Of a DNA stretch of 64,000 nt, positions 23,774 to 35,038 are shown piece after piece (within the stretch, counting starts at the first letter, position 1; each line of letters starts with the position of its first letter). A program made the position numbers and the translations under genes. The stretch covers positions 1 through 64,000 of the forward strand of contig BQMF02000778.1 in NCBI GenBank assembly GCA_027922465.2. Reading direction: 5' to 3'. The stretch comes from Turritopsis dohrnii. Its lineage: Eukaryota; Cnidaria; Hydrozoa; Anthoathecata; Oceaniidae. The notes under the pieces were generated by a model. It had not been told where the DNA came from. It worked only from the letters and a program-made list of their open reading frames with translations, and did not search any database.

Positions 23774-24047
23774 TCATCCTTTATAGTGGGAATGACATAC
23801 AATATCTAAAGCAAGTTTATATGGTGTGTTCATACCCTGCAAGTCACGTACGAAGCAATGCTCTTCAAAGTGATCTGAACAGATGTAAAAACTACAGTCT
23901 TTGGGAAGTGTTCCGTCACATCGTATGTTATGCAGCCATTGCTTTCGAATATCTTTGTGTTGTTTAGATGGAATTCGATGGAAACTAATTTCGTTTTCCT
24001 TTCGCTTGGACCGATTCGTACAATCTATTAGCTGAACAGCTAACCAT
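23774..24047 (-). pseudogene. THAP zinc-finger gene of the transposon, frameshifted
   Basis: The minus-strand frame carries the THAP signature DCTNRSKRK, ISFHRIP, KQWLHNI, then CSDHFEEHCF (the last Cys and His of C2CH). The first zinc ligand is absent in that frame. A start at 24047 in the neighbouring frame begins MVSCSANR, which supplies it, so one extra base at about 24,021-24,026 separates the two halves. THAP domains bind DNA in P-element-type transposases and host proteins. Only the DNA-binding domain is left, and the frame stops soon after HSHYKG. It points towards the P2X7-like frame (convergent). Confidence 0.65.
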
Positions 24048-27000
24048 AATTTCACAAGAACTTCATTATAAACTTTTACGAAAAAGATATTTTTTTGCTT
24101 CACTGAATTCTTCGCATGCGAGATTTGTTTCTTGCACGACGTGACATCATACAGTGTACTTGGACCCAGTTCTCTTGAAAACTTTTGCTACTCGTATTTT
24201 CCGTAGTAAATCAAGAGCATGATGGCGGGGAATTTAAATGTTTTGGAGAGTAAACGAACACTGAATTTGTATTTTTTTTGTTCTTCTTATGTTTGAGTAC
24301 AGATAAAACACAAAATCTGTTATTTCATTTTTTAGTAGACTTCCCCTTTAACTAAAAGTTTATTTGATGGAAATATGGCTTTAAAAGAAGTTAATACAGC
24401 TTATAATTTTATATAAAGAATTGCATTACTGTTGGGAACTTATCATGTTCACAAAATTCAATTACAGTGTGGTTATTCTGTTTTTTGAAAGAAGTTTTCT
24501 TGAAGTTTAAAATATGAAAACAGTGCCAATACATGGTGGTGGAAGAAAAGGTATTTCTTGTTTTATTTTTGCTCCAAGCCTTTTTAAATATGAAAGACCT
24601 TCGTGTATTTTGTATGTGTATCCATGTTTGAAGTCAATTTTTAGAAGCTTTTGGATTTTTAAAGCTCAGCTTAGCTTCCTTTCAGCTCCTCCCCAACATC
24701 ACCAACATATGCACTTTATACAGCTATTTATACTATATTTAGTAGCAATTTTTGGATGTATTCTGGCTATATCAGCTTATCTCTTTTCTCCCTACGTATG
24801 TTGTATTTTTTTAACTTTTAGATTAGATATGAGCTTTAATTTCTAAGTAATTATTATTGTGATATTTATATTTTTCATTCTGAGGAGATCAGTAAAGAAA
24901 CTTTATATATTAGTTTGTGCTGCCCAAACGATATGTTGGTTACCGCCAGTATACACAATCTTTTTATAGGATTCGTTATATTTAATGTGGTTAAATTAAA
25001 GTTTCGTATTGTGTCGATGCACTTTTTTGGAGTACGTGGGTGGCAAATATCCAGTAACAATCATTCAGCTTATTCATACAAAAAAACAGATCTTCATAAA
25101 TGATCTCCGCGATAGCATAAAGAAAAGCCCCTTTTTTATGTTATGGTAGGCTGACTTTCTTGACGAACATTGTCAGTCGCATCAATATTTTTGTTTAAAT
25201 GCTGATGCTTCTCGAGCTGAATGATATGACTGTCTTAGTTTTGCAGGACTAGTGTGCTAGTGTTGCATTTTTGTGGCATTTTCAGCAGCAAAGCTTGCAG
25301 AAATCCTTCTGCCCGGTAGGGCATCTTGTCTGTTTTTGGATTTCTGCGTAAGCAAGAAATACTTTACGATCGTCCGTGTTTTTCTGAATTTTTTTTTTTT
25401 TTCATCCTGTCCAAACCGGCGCATATTTGTTTCTTGAATTTCATTGGTTCATAAAAAAGCCGTCTTAATTGTCATTGGTGCATAATGCTCGATTTCTACG
25501 AAAGGGTGCTAATTTAGCCACCTCCACTAAATAGCGATAGTTTATTGGCTGATTTTCGCCATGCCATGTGATCGTCCACAAAACGTTTTAAAAATGGCAG
25601 CGAAAGGACGTGTGTAGCTTGCTAAAAGTTTCTTTGATGGAAATATGGCTTTTAAGAAGTTAATACAGCTTATAATTTTATATAAAGAATTGCATTACTG
25701 TTGGGAACTTATCATGTTCACAAAATTAAATTACAGTGTGGTTATTCTGTTTTTTGAAAGAAGTTTTCTTGAGGTTTAAAATATGAAAACAGTGTCAATA
25801 ATACATGCATGGTGTGTGGAAGAAAAGGTATTTCTTGTTTTATTTTTGCTCCAAGCCTTTTTAAATATGAAAGACCTTCGTGTATTTTGTATGTGTATGC
25901 ATGGTTGAAGTCAATTTTTAGAAGCTTTTGGATTTTTAAAGCTCAGCTTAGCTTCCTTTCAGCTCCTCCCCAACATCACCAACAACATTATGCACTTTAT
26001 ACAGCTATTTATACTATATTTAGTAGCAATTTTTGGATGTATTCTGGCTATATCAGCTTATCTCTTTTCTCCCTACGTATGTTGTATTTTTTTTAACTTT
26101 TAGATTAGATATGAGCTTTAATTTCTAAGTAATTATTATTGTGATATTTATATTTTTCATTCTGAGGAGATCAATAGAGAAACTTTATATATTAGTTTGT
26201 GCTGCCCAAACGATATGTTGGTTACCGCCAGTATACACAATCTTTTTATAGGATTCGTTATATTTACTGTGGTTAAATTAAAGTTTCGTATTGTGTAGAT
26301 GCACTTTTTTGGAGTACGTGGGTGGCAAATATCCAGTAACAATCATTCAGCTTATTCGTACAAAAAAACAGATTTTCATAAATGATCTCCGCGATAGCAT
26401 AAAGAAAAGCCCCTTTTTTATGTTATGGTAGGCTGACTTTCTTGACGAACATTGTCAGTCGCATCAATATTTTTGTTTATTTAATGCTGATGCTTCTCGA
26501 GCTGAATGATGTAACTGTCTTAGTTTTGCAGGACTAGTGTGCTATTGTTGCATTTTTGTGGCATTTTCAGCAGCAAAGCTTGCAGAAATCCTTCTGCCCG
26601 GTAGGGCATCTTGTTTTTTTTTTCATCTTACTGTCCAAACCGGCGCATATTTGTTTCTCGAATTTAATTGGTTCATAAAAAAGCCGTCTCAATCGTGATT
26701 GGTGCATAATGCCCGATTTCTACGAAAGGGTGCTAATTTAGCCACCTCCACTTAAATAGCGACAGTTTATTGGCTGATTTTCGCCATGCCATGTGATCGT
26801 CCACAAAACGTTTTTAAAATGGCAGCGAAAGAACGTGTGTAGTTTGCTAAAAGTTCCTTTGATGGAAATATGGCTTTAAAAGAAGTTAATACAGCTTATA
26901 ATTTTATGTAAAGAATTGCATTACTGTTGGGAACTTATCATGTTCACAAAATTAAATTACAGTGTGGTTATTCTGTTTTTTGAAAGAAGTTTTCTTGAAG

Positions 27001-30000
27001 TTTAAAATATGAAAACAGTGCCATGGTGTGTGGAAGAAAAGGTATTTCTTGTTTTATTTTTGCTCCAAGCCTTTTTAAATATGAAAGACCTTCGTGTATT
27101 TTGTATGTGTATGCATGGTTGAAGTCAATTTTTAGAAGCTTTTGGATTTTTAAAGCTCAGCTTAGCTTCCTTTCAGCTCTTCCCCAACATCACCAACATA
27201 TGCACTTTATACAGCTATTTATACTATATTTAGTAGCAATTTTTGGATGTATTCTGGCTATATCAGCTTATCTCTTTTCTCCCTACGTATGTTGTATCCT
27301 TTTTAACTTTTAGATTAGATATGAGCTTTAATTTCTAAGTAATTATTATTGTGATATTTATATTTTTCATTCTGAGGACATCAATATAGAAACTTTATAT
27401 ATTAGTTTGTGCTGCCCAAAGGATATGTTGGTTACCGCCAGTATACACAATCTTTTTATAGGATTCATTAATGTGGTTAAATTAAAGTTTCGTATTGTGT
27501 TGATGCACTTTTTTGGAGTATATACGTGTGTGGCAAATATCCAGTAACAATCATTCAGCTTATTCGTACAAAAAACAGATCTTCATAAATGATCTCCGCG
27601 ATAGCATAAAGAAAAGCCCCTTTTTTATGTTATGGTAGGCTGACTTTCTTGACGAACATTGTCAGTCGTATCAATATTTTTGTTTATTTAATGCTGATGC
27701 CTCTTGAGCTGAATGATGTGACTGTCTTAGTTTTGCAGGACTAGTGTGCTAGTGTTGCATTTTTGTGGCATTTTCAGCAGCAAAGCTTGCAGAAATCCTT
27801 CTGCCCGGTAGGGCATCTTGTTCATCTTACTGTCCAAACCTACGCATTTTTATTTCTTAAATTTCATTGGTTCATAAAAAAGCCGTCTTAATTGTCATTG
27901 GTGCATAATGCCCGATTTCTACGAAAGGGTGCTAATTTAGCCACCTCCACTTAAATAGCGATAGTTTATTGGCTGATTTTCGCCATGCCATGTGATCGTC
28001 CACAAAACGTTTTAAAAATGGCAGCGATAGAACGTGTGTAGTTTGCTAAAAGTTTCTTTGATGGAAATATGGCTTTAAAAGAAGTTAATACAGCTTATAA
28101 TTTTATATAAAGAATTGCATTACTGTTGGGAACTTATCATGTTCACAAAATTAAATTACAGTGTGGTTATTCTGTTTTTTTGAAAGAAGTTTTCTTGAAG
28201 TTTAAAATATGAAAACAGTGCCAATACTGTGTGGAAGAAAAGGTATTTCTTGTTTTATTTTTGCTCCAAGCCTTTTTAAATATGAAAGACCTTCGTGTAT
28301 TTTGTATGTGTATGCATGTTTGAAGTCAATTTTTAGAAGCTTTTGGATATTTAAAGCTCAGCTTAGCTTCCTTTCAGCTCTTCCCCAACATCACCAACAT
28401 ATGCACTTTATACAGCTATTTATACTATATTTAGTAGCAATTTTTGGATGTATTCTGGTTATATCAGCTTATCTCTTTTCTCCCTACGTATGTTGTATTT
28501 TTTTTAAACTTTTAGATTAGATATGAGCTTTAATTTCTAAGTAATTATTATTGTGATATTTATATTTTTCATTCTCTGAGGAGATCAATATAAACTTTAT
28601 ATATTAGTTTGTGCTGCCCAAACGATATGTTGGTTACCGCCAGTATACACAATCTTTTTATAGGATTCGTTATATTTAATGTGGTTAAATTAAAGTTTCG
28701 TATTGTGTCGATGCACTTTTTTGGAGTACGTGGGTGGCAAATATCCAGTAACAATCATTCAGCTTATTCGTACAAAAAAACAGATCTTCATAAATGATCT
28801 CCGCGATAGCATAAAGAAAAGCCCCTTTTTTATGTTATGGTAGGCTGACTTTCTTGACGAACATTGTCAGTCGCATCAATATTTTTGTTTATTTAATGCT
28901 GATGCTTCTCGAGCTGAATGATGTGACTGTCTTAGTTTTGCAGGACTAGTGTGCTAGTGTTGCATTTTTGTGGCATTTTCAGCAGCAAAGCTTGCAGAAA
29001 TCCTTCTGCCCGGTAGGGCATCTTGTTCTGTTTTTTTTTTCATCTTACTGTCCAAACCTACGCATTTTTGTTTCTTAAATTTCATTGGTTCATAAAAAAG
29101 CCGTCTTAATTGTCATTGGTGCATAATGCCCGATTTCTACGAAAGGGTGCTAATTTAGCCGCCTCCACTTAAATAGCGATAGTTTATTGGCTGATTTTCG
29201 CCATGCCATGTGATCGTCCACAAAACGTTTTAAAAATGGCAGCGAAAGAACGTGTGTAGTTTGCTAAAAGTTTCTTTGATGGAAATATGGCTTTAAAAGA
29301 AGTTAATACAGCTTATAATTTTATATAAAGAATTGCATTACTGTTGGGAACTTATCATGTTCACAAAATTAAATTACAGTGTGGTTATTCTGTTTTTTGA
29401 AAGAAGTTTTCTTGAAGTTTAAAATATGAAAACAGTGTCAATACATGTACATGGTGTGTGGAAGAAAAGGTATTTCTTGTTTTATTTTTGCTCCAAGCCT
29501 TTTTAAATATGAAAGACCTTCGTGTATTTTGTATGTGTATGCATGTTTGAAGTCAATTTTTAGAAGCTTTTGGATTTTTAAAGCTCAGCTTAGCTTCCTT
29601 TCAGCTCCTCCCCAACATCACCAACATATGCACTTTATACAGCTATTTATACTATATTTAGTAGCAATTTTTGGATGTATTCTGGCTATATCAGCTTATC
29701 TCTTTTCTCCCTACGTATGTTGTATTTTTTTTAAACTTTTAGATTAGATATGAGCTTTAATTTCTAAGTAATTATTATTGCGATATTTATATTTTTCATT
29801 CTGAGGAGATCAATATAGAAACTTTATATATTAGTTTGTGCTGCCCAAACGATATGTTAGTTACCGCCAGTATACACAATCTTTTTATAGGATTCGTTAT
29901 ATTTAATGTGGTTAAATTAAAGTTTCGTATTGTGTTGATGCACTTTTTTGGAGTACGTGGGTGGCAAATATCCAGTAACAATCATTCAGCTTATTCGTAC

Positions 30001-30254
30001 AAAAAAAACAGATCTTCATAAATGATCTCCGCGATAGCATAAAGAAAAGCCCCTTTTTTATGTTATGGTAGGCTGACTTTCTTGACGAACATTGTCAGTC
30101 GCATCAATATTTTTGTTTATTTAATGCTGATGCTTCTCGAGCTGAATGATGTGACTGTCTTAGTTTTGCAGGACTAGTGTGCTAGTGTTGCATTTTTGTG
30201 GCATTTTCAGCAGCAAAGCTTGCAGAAATCCTTCTGCCCGGTAGGGCATCTTGT

Positions 30255-30473
30255 TTATTGTCCTTTCCATTTCTCAGATAACATTTCAAATAAATGTTTA
30301 CAGAATTTTGGACGTTCTCTCACCACACTTCCAGTCGTCCAACCTCGAACCCAGGGCTTCTTGCCTCTTCGATATACGGGTGGCAGTGTAAAGCTTTTAT
30401 GATCAACATTATTTTTTTTCTTGTATCCTTTATTTTTCTCTGTTTCGTTCCCTATGTATAATCTCTCTCTTTT
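30255..30473. other. Array flank with a CAACCTCGAACCCAGGG motif
   Basis: Unique-looking sequence after the last array unit. It contains CAACCTCGAACCCAGGG at 30340-30356, a phrase that recurs at 31,230 and 31,663. The words CCAGGGCTTCTTGCCT beside it also occur near 18,559, so this is probably the end of a dispersed repeat. Confidence 0.4.
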
Positions 30474-30906
30474 AACAAGAGCCAGATGCCGCAAAACGGT
30501 AGAAGCAAATTTACTTAAAGTTCTAAAAAGTAACTAATAAGTTCTTTAAAGTTGGATATCTTTTAGATATCTCGCTGGTACAAAACAGGCATAAACGATA
30601 AATATGTTAAAAAGAATTATACATGTGTGACTTGTCTAGTATGTTATTTTATAAGAAATGTTTTTGTAAGAGCTGATGTAGAAAAAAACACACTCACTTT
30701 CTTGAAAAAAACTTTTAGGTTTATAAGTTTTAAGTTATAGTTTCATGAAAACAAAAATGCATTCCAACAAATAACTACGGTGGCTCACAAGTGTCACGGC
30801 AAAACATACTTTTACACGGCAAAACTTTCTTTTATGATGGCAAAACATTTTTCGCGGCAAAAAGTGAACCGAAATGTCCTAAAAACCCATATACCAACAG
30901 CGACTC

Positions 30907-31890
30907 GTGTTAATGGTGCAGTTATGGAAGCTGATAACGATAACCAGTGACTTTTCTCATGAACCTGATGATGATACAGGCGAAGAAGAATTATTGTTAT
31001 GTTACTTCAATCTTGGATACACTTGGGTAGAAATTCTTGCTTTTTTAAAAACATACCACCGCATTGAAGTCAGTTTGAGTACCATAAAGAGGGAAATAAA
31101 AAGATTGGGTTTGCAACGTCGAAACCCAGATTATAATATGAACGAATTGCGGAATAGAGTGCGAAGTATGTTAGATGGCCCAGCAAATCTTTTTGGTTAT
31201 AAGCGTTTGGCACACGCTACATAGAAATGCAACCTCGAACCCAGGTCATCGAGTGCTAAGGTTGCTGTAGCTCATGTTTTAAGAGAGTTAGATCCTTAGG
31301 GCGAGAAATCATTGTTGAAGAGGTGAGAATATCAAAATATTGGACCGGATATTCATATCATTGCCATGGTTACGCAGGAAAATATTGTGGCTACATGTCA
31401 CACATTCAAACAGTTTTCTTAGCAATATAGCAGCGTATTGTTTTGAGGCAGTCCAGCAATTTGGAGGTTGCTCTGTCGATGTAATTATTGACAGCGGAAC
31501 TGAAAACGGACTGATGGCAGGAATACAGGCCTTCTTTAGAAATTACCCTGGCAGTCACCATTATGTTCCCTCTCCTCGAAATCAACGGATAGAGGGTTGG
31601 TGGTCATATTTTCGTAAGTCTCATGCTTCATGGTGGATAGATGTTTTTTAAAGATTTGTGCACAACCTCGAACCCAGGGTCAAAGACTCGTAAATTTAGA
31701 AAATCCGGTACATACAAAAAGTCTTTGGCTTTGTTTTAGCGGTTTGCTGTAAGCTCAATTAGATGACGTAAAAGCACATTGGAACACTCACTATAAGACC
31801 AAATTCTCTTGTTGATTTCCCTGCACTTCATGGAGGTACGCCGGACCTCTTATTACCAGTCCCTGAAAATGAAATTTGAAAAAGCATATC
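30907..31890 (+). pseudogene. Eukaryotic DDE integrase-core transposase, several breaks
   Basis: The first open piece has a helix-turn-helix region (TWVEILAFLKTYHRIEVSLS, TIKREIKRLGL) and NLFGYKRLAHAT. After stops come VLRELDP and then RKILWLHVTHSNSF. The catalytic region DVIIDSGTENGL, then SPRNQRIEGWWSYFRKSHAS, is the DDE core typical of this family, with the D of DSGTEN and the E of RIEGWW. A last piece reads LDDVKAHWNTH and, after a shift, PALHGGTPDLL. Stops at about 31,222 and 31,298 and shifts near 31,330, 31,650 and 31,795 rule out a working enzyme. Confidence 0.75.
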
Positions 31891-32039
31891 TCGTCGACTC
31901 TCATGATAACATAAGAATATTTTCAGTATGTTGTAACTATTGCGAATATGCCAAGTAATTGAGAGAGACTATAGCTTTTTTCAACCAGCTTGTAGAAGCA
32001 TCTCATTGCCAGAAATGTAATGTATGTACTTGGAAACTA

Positions 32040-32095
32040 AGGTTCAGCGACAGAGTTGATGGTTTGTTGATGGTTTGTCGATGGTTGATGGTTTG
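32040..32095 (+). repeat. Short GATGGTTTG minisatellite
   Basis: Four imperfect 10-14 bp copies of GTTGATGGTTTG inside the DDE element. Confidence 0.6.
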
Positions 32096-32732
32096 CAAAA
32101 TGTATATGTGGACACATGATAAAAACAACTTTTAAACAAACTTTCTAACATGTATGAGGTTCTCCTGAATATCCTTGTCAGCAACATTCCACATGTTACC
32201 GATCACTTTCCTGATTGATAAAAACATAAGATCATTTATAATGTAACATAACAAAATATAAAAACATATATAAAAATAACTTAACAACACACAGAAACTC
32301 GATGTTGCACAATGAGTCACACTATTTAACAGGAACCAATCATTGTTTCGGCATTTTGACTATGCAAGTATAGATATTTCCTTTGTCTCAAAAAAGTGAA
32401 CAAAATCTAAACAAAGAGAAAGGCAAAACATTTGAATATTAAACAAAAATAACAAACAGAATAATTAACTCAACAAAGAATGCTGATGTCTTCCAAATGC
32501 CTTTGCAACATGCAAGGATAGATACTTCTTTGAATTTCTCTTCCGTGTCCATGTGTGCTACAGGGAAAATCTCCATACCGCATACCTGAAGAGTATGACA
32601 ACAGGCGGTTAGGACTCCTTTGTAGGCAATCATGAGGCAAAAAACGTAAACGTGGCTTAGTTGACCGATATTGAACAATGGCGTAAAGAAAAGTGTTACA
32701 CCGTGCTTTTTTTTTCGTCAAAAACATGTTCT

Positions 32733-32885
32733 GCCGTGAATAAAAATTTTTGCCGTGAAAAATGTATGTTTTGCCGTGAGAAAGGAAAGTTGTGCCATGA
32801 AAAAGTAAGTTTTGCCGTAGAAAAGTTTGTGTTGCCGTGGAAAAATAGGTCTTGCCGTATGAAAAATGTTTCGCCGTGACACTTG
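32733..32885 (-). repeat. Subterminal GCCGTG repeats of the DDE element
   Basis: About seven copies of a ~21 bp unit with core TTTGCCGTGAAAAA lead into the right terminus. The left end has the inverse (CACGGCAAAAC) about three times. Such clusters commonly serve as transposase binding sites. The open frames running across them are repeat artefacts. Confidence 0.65.
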
Positions 32886-32985
32886 CAGGCCACCGTAAAT
32901 AAGTGCCTTTTTGAGCTAGATCTTTAAAGCCTTAATGCACAAAGACAGTGTGGTAGCTAACAAACGAAGAAGTTTAAAACTGATA

Positions 32986-33823
32986 AGTTTTACTAAGACG
33001 CTTATGACTTGTTAGGTTTTCTTTGTTACTCCACTTTAGAGAGGTGTCAGCCTTGGAGAGGTTTTGCTTATTTTGGCCAGACACTCGCAAGAAATTCTAC
33101 TCCTAAGTCGGGAATCTATTAGGCATACCCATATTACCTTTTGTTATTTCCCAGTTATGCAAAGAAACATTCATAAAAGGAAATTTGACCTGAAAATAAA
33201 CAATAAGAAGATACTTATGTAGACTCTGTTATAAAAAAGGTCTCGCTGACACAAAAAATAAAATTGGTTAAAGTAGGTTTTTGTTATATTTTTTCGGTTC
33301 TTCATACCTTATATTTTCAGAAAAACATAACTTTTTGATGACTGTGTCTCGAAATTTTTTATCAGACGGAATTTGTTGTATTTAAGTTGATAGATCTTTT
33401 AAAGGGCTAAAAGTTCTGCTAAAGCATTGTTTTATGGCAATTCAAAGCTTAGAAACAACTTAAGTGAAAAATAAAGGCATATAACCTTTACCGGAAAGAA
33501 TTATATTAAAAAAAATCGTTTTAAACAGTGCTCTCTATGTTTTTTTTCCGTCCTACAACAAAGTCGAATCGAAAAAGTTCTTCGTAGCAAAGTGAATGAT
33601 AACTAGCAAATGTTTATGTTTCTAAAGGATCGATGTATAAGAAAGATTACCATTTTCACTTGAAATACCTGATTTTGCTTTTCAATTGTCGGGAATAGCG
33701 ATTTATTTTGAATGATTCCGTCCGACAAAAATAGATAAAAAATTTCTTCACCTTCAGCGACCTCCAGAACATCAATGAAGTTCTTATTTCCTTCTACTAA
33801 TCTCTTAACCAACTTACTTAATT
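32986..33823. other. Intergenic, no gene seen
   Basis: AT-rich. It holds one exact TTCCGTCCGACAA (33716-33728) and a degenerate one (33,543), linking it to the cluster at 35.0-35.8 kb. A 69-codon minus-strand frame (33,603-33,812) shows no recognisable domain. Confidence 0.45.
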
Positions 33824-34593
33824 ACGGTAGCAGCGATAGCGAATACCGTATTAAAACACCCGTGGACTACTACTACTACTACTACTACTCCTCCTCCTCC
33901 GGCCGAAATGGCAGTTTAGTCTGCGATGTAGAGTCTGCGAGACTCTTCTAATAACGCCATATAAAGTCTAGTGAACGAACACAGCCTTCGAATTTTTGAA
34001 TGTTTTGCATATATCAAAAAATTAAAAGTGCGTTTTCTTTAATACTTTGTAACTCAATTCAAGAAATAATGAATTATGATAAAATTTGAACTTATAGTTA
34101 CTTATGCTAACTGAAAATACTTTGATACTTGAAATTTGATATATGTTGTTTTTCTTGTTATCAGTTCAAACCTTCCTATAGCACCTCGTTTGTTAGCTAC
34201 TACACTGTTTTGTGCATTAAGATCTAGTTTAAGGAAGGCAATTATTTGTTGGAATTCATTTTTGGTTTCGTGAAATTATAATTACAAACATATCTTTTTT
34301 TTTCGACGTGCATTTTTTTCTACAAAAGTTCTTGTAAAAAACTTTCTATATAAAAACAACGTTGCACAGCTCACGCATGTATAATTCTTTTGTTTTTAAT
34401 TAATTAACTTCTGCTGTTTAATGGTTAGACTCTATTTACACTTACTAATCATTTTAAACATATCATTACTAACTTTATCGTTTATGCCTGTTTTCCACCA
34501 GTGAGATATTTAATGAAAACGAGATTTAAGGAACTCTTGTAATTCTTTAGAAACAAACTTGCTGCTACCGTTTTGCGCAATCTGGCTCTTGTT
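33824..34593 (-). mobile_element. Copy A of the ~0.8 kb element (full length)
   Basis: On the minus strand it begins AACAAGAGCCAGATTGCGC and AAAACGGTAGCAGC, and ends with a (TAG)n tract, CCACGGGTGTTTTAATACGG and GCTGCTACCGT. The ends form an imperfect inverted repeat around ACGGTAGCAGC. The (CTA)n/(CTC)n microsatellite at about 33,868-33,900 is part of the element. No coding potential; non-autonomous. Confidence 0.72.
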
Positions 34594-34870
34594 TAGAATT
34601 CAATAGACTTCTAACGCTACTTGCATGTTTTCTCCAATCACAAGTAATCATTCAATTTATTGTCGAAAAATAGTTTTCGCACCACTACCACACCTAGCAC
34701 CCTTTAAAAGCTCGTCAAACGAACACAACATTTCATGCAACATTCGATGCAACATTCGTTCTATTTGTTTTGATTTTGTAGTTACAATGCAGCGATTTTA
34801 AAACATTCGCGATTCGAATGTTTACATTTTTGTTATTTGTCGTCATGAATTATCATCATTATCTGACGAA

Positions 34871-35020
34871 AATCACTGTGCCTTGTGTCTGGAGGAATAC
34901 AATATCAAAGGTGAAAAATGAATGCAATGCCCTGGTTTATGTCAGGAATGGTTTCACGGTCATTGTTTCTTTGAGTAAATTTACAACTTGAAGTATTTTT
35001 TCTGTTGTATTTGATGTTCC
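34871..35020 (+). pseudogene. PHD-finger relic
   Basis: The reading CALCLEEYNIKGEK, stop, MQCPGLCQEWFHGHCF has the spacing of a C4HC3 PHD finger, including the WxHxxC ending. An in-frame TGA (34919-34921) stands where a Trp (TGG) is usual, and more stops follow. PHD fingers of this kind ride on some transposons and LINEs; no companion enzyme is recognisable nearby. Confidence 0.5.
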
Positions 35021-35038
35021 CTTGGATTTATTCACTTT

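Larger units (their letters stand above)
22443..24347. mobile_element. 1.9 kb DNA transposon inserted in array unit 3
   Basis: The 14 bp perfect terminal inverted repeats are AGGGGAAGTCTACT at 22443-22456 and its complement at 24334-24347. TTAA flanks it on both sides (22439-22442, 24348-24351). Array sequence resumes after the insertion, so the element landed in a unit already in the array. Subterminal inverted copies of GTCACGTCGTGCAAGA (22645-22660 and 24130-24145, other strand) lie just upstream of two convergent reading frames. No DDE transposase is recognisable, so it is non-autonomous or decayed. Confidence 0.8.
19812..30254 (+). repeat. Tandem array of seven ~1.2 kb units
   Basis: Units begin at CTGTCCAAAC: 19812, 21016, 22227, 25407, 26631, 27830 and 29048 (lengths about 1204, 1211, 3180 with an insertion, 1224, 1199, 1218 and 1207). 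By eye they are more than 90% identical. Each unit ends in two adjacent hairpins (GCAGAAATCCTTCTGC and TGCCCGGTAGGGCA), then CATCTTG and a T-run of variable length. Each unit contains a ~95-115 codon frame starting MVCGRKGISCFIFAPS and a ~61 codon frame starting MCCPNDMLVTAS, but indels between units are often not multiples of three. I therefore do not call these genes. The hairpins and T-rich junctions would fit a rolling-circle (Helentron-like) non-autonomous element, a tentative idea. Confidence 0.85.
30776..32897 (+). mobile_element. 2.1 kb DDE-integrase DNA transposon, decayed
   Basis: The left terminus TACGGTGGC, then CAAGTGTCACGGC, is matched inverted at the right terminus (GCCGTGACACTTG, then GCCACCGTA ending at 32897). 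Copies of AATAA on both sides (from CAAATAAC and AAATAAGT) may be the target duplication. Subterminal GCCGTG repeats are dense at the right end. The element carries a broken integrase-type gene and is nested in copy C, giving a relative age: younger than C. Confidence 0.72.
30474..32985 (+). mobile_element. Partial copy C of a ~0.8 kb element, split by another transposon
   Basis: The left part at 30474-30775 starts AACAAGAGCCAGATGCCGC, AAAACGGTAGAAGC. The right part at 32898 to about 32985 reads AATAAGTGCCTTTTTGAGC, then GCTAACAAACGAAGAAG. Joined, they follow copies A (33,824-34,593, inverted) and B (40,596-41,426) in order. The intervening 30776-32897 is a separate transposon. After about 32,985 the similarity to A and B fades, so the copy is truncated. 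Confidence 0.65.

Noticed and set aside
20208..29747. Repeated ~95-116 codon frames (MVCGRKGISCFIF...) and ~61 codon frames in the array units, as a gene family
   Set aside because: Indels between units that are not multiples of three change the frame (for example extra TA in unit 2 and ACA insertions in units 1 and 4). Similarity reflects recent DNA duplication, not coding constraint.
19812..30254. CRISPR-like array
   Set aside because: Units are ~1.2 kb and contiguous, without short repeats and unique spacers; the genome is eukaryotic.
32661..32893. Cys-rich frames over the GCCGTG repeats (for example NKNFCREKCMFCREKGKLC)
   Set aside because: Artefact of transposon subterminal repeats, open on both strands.
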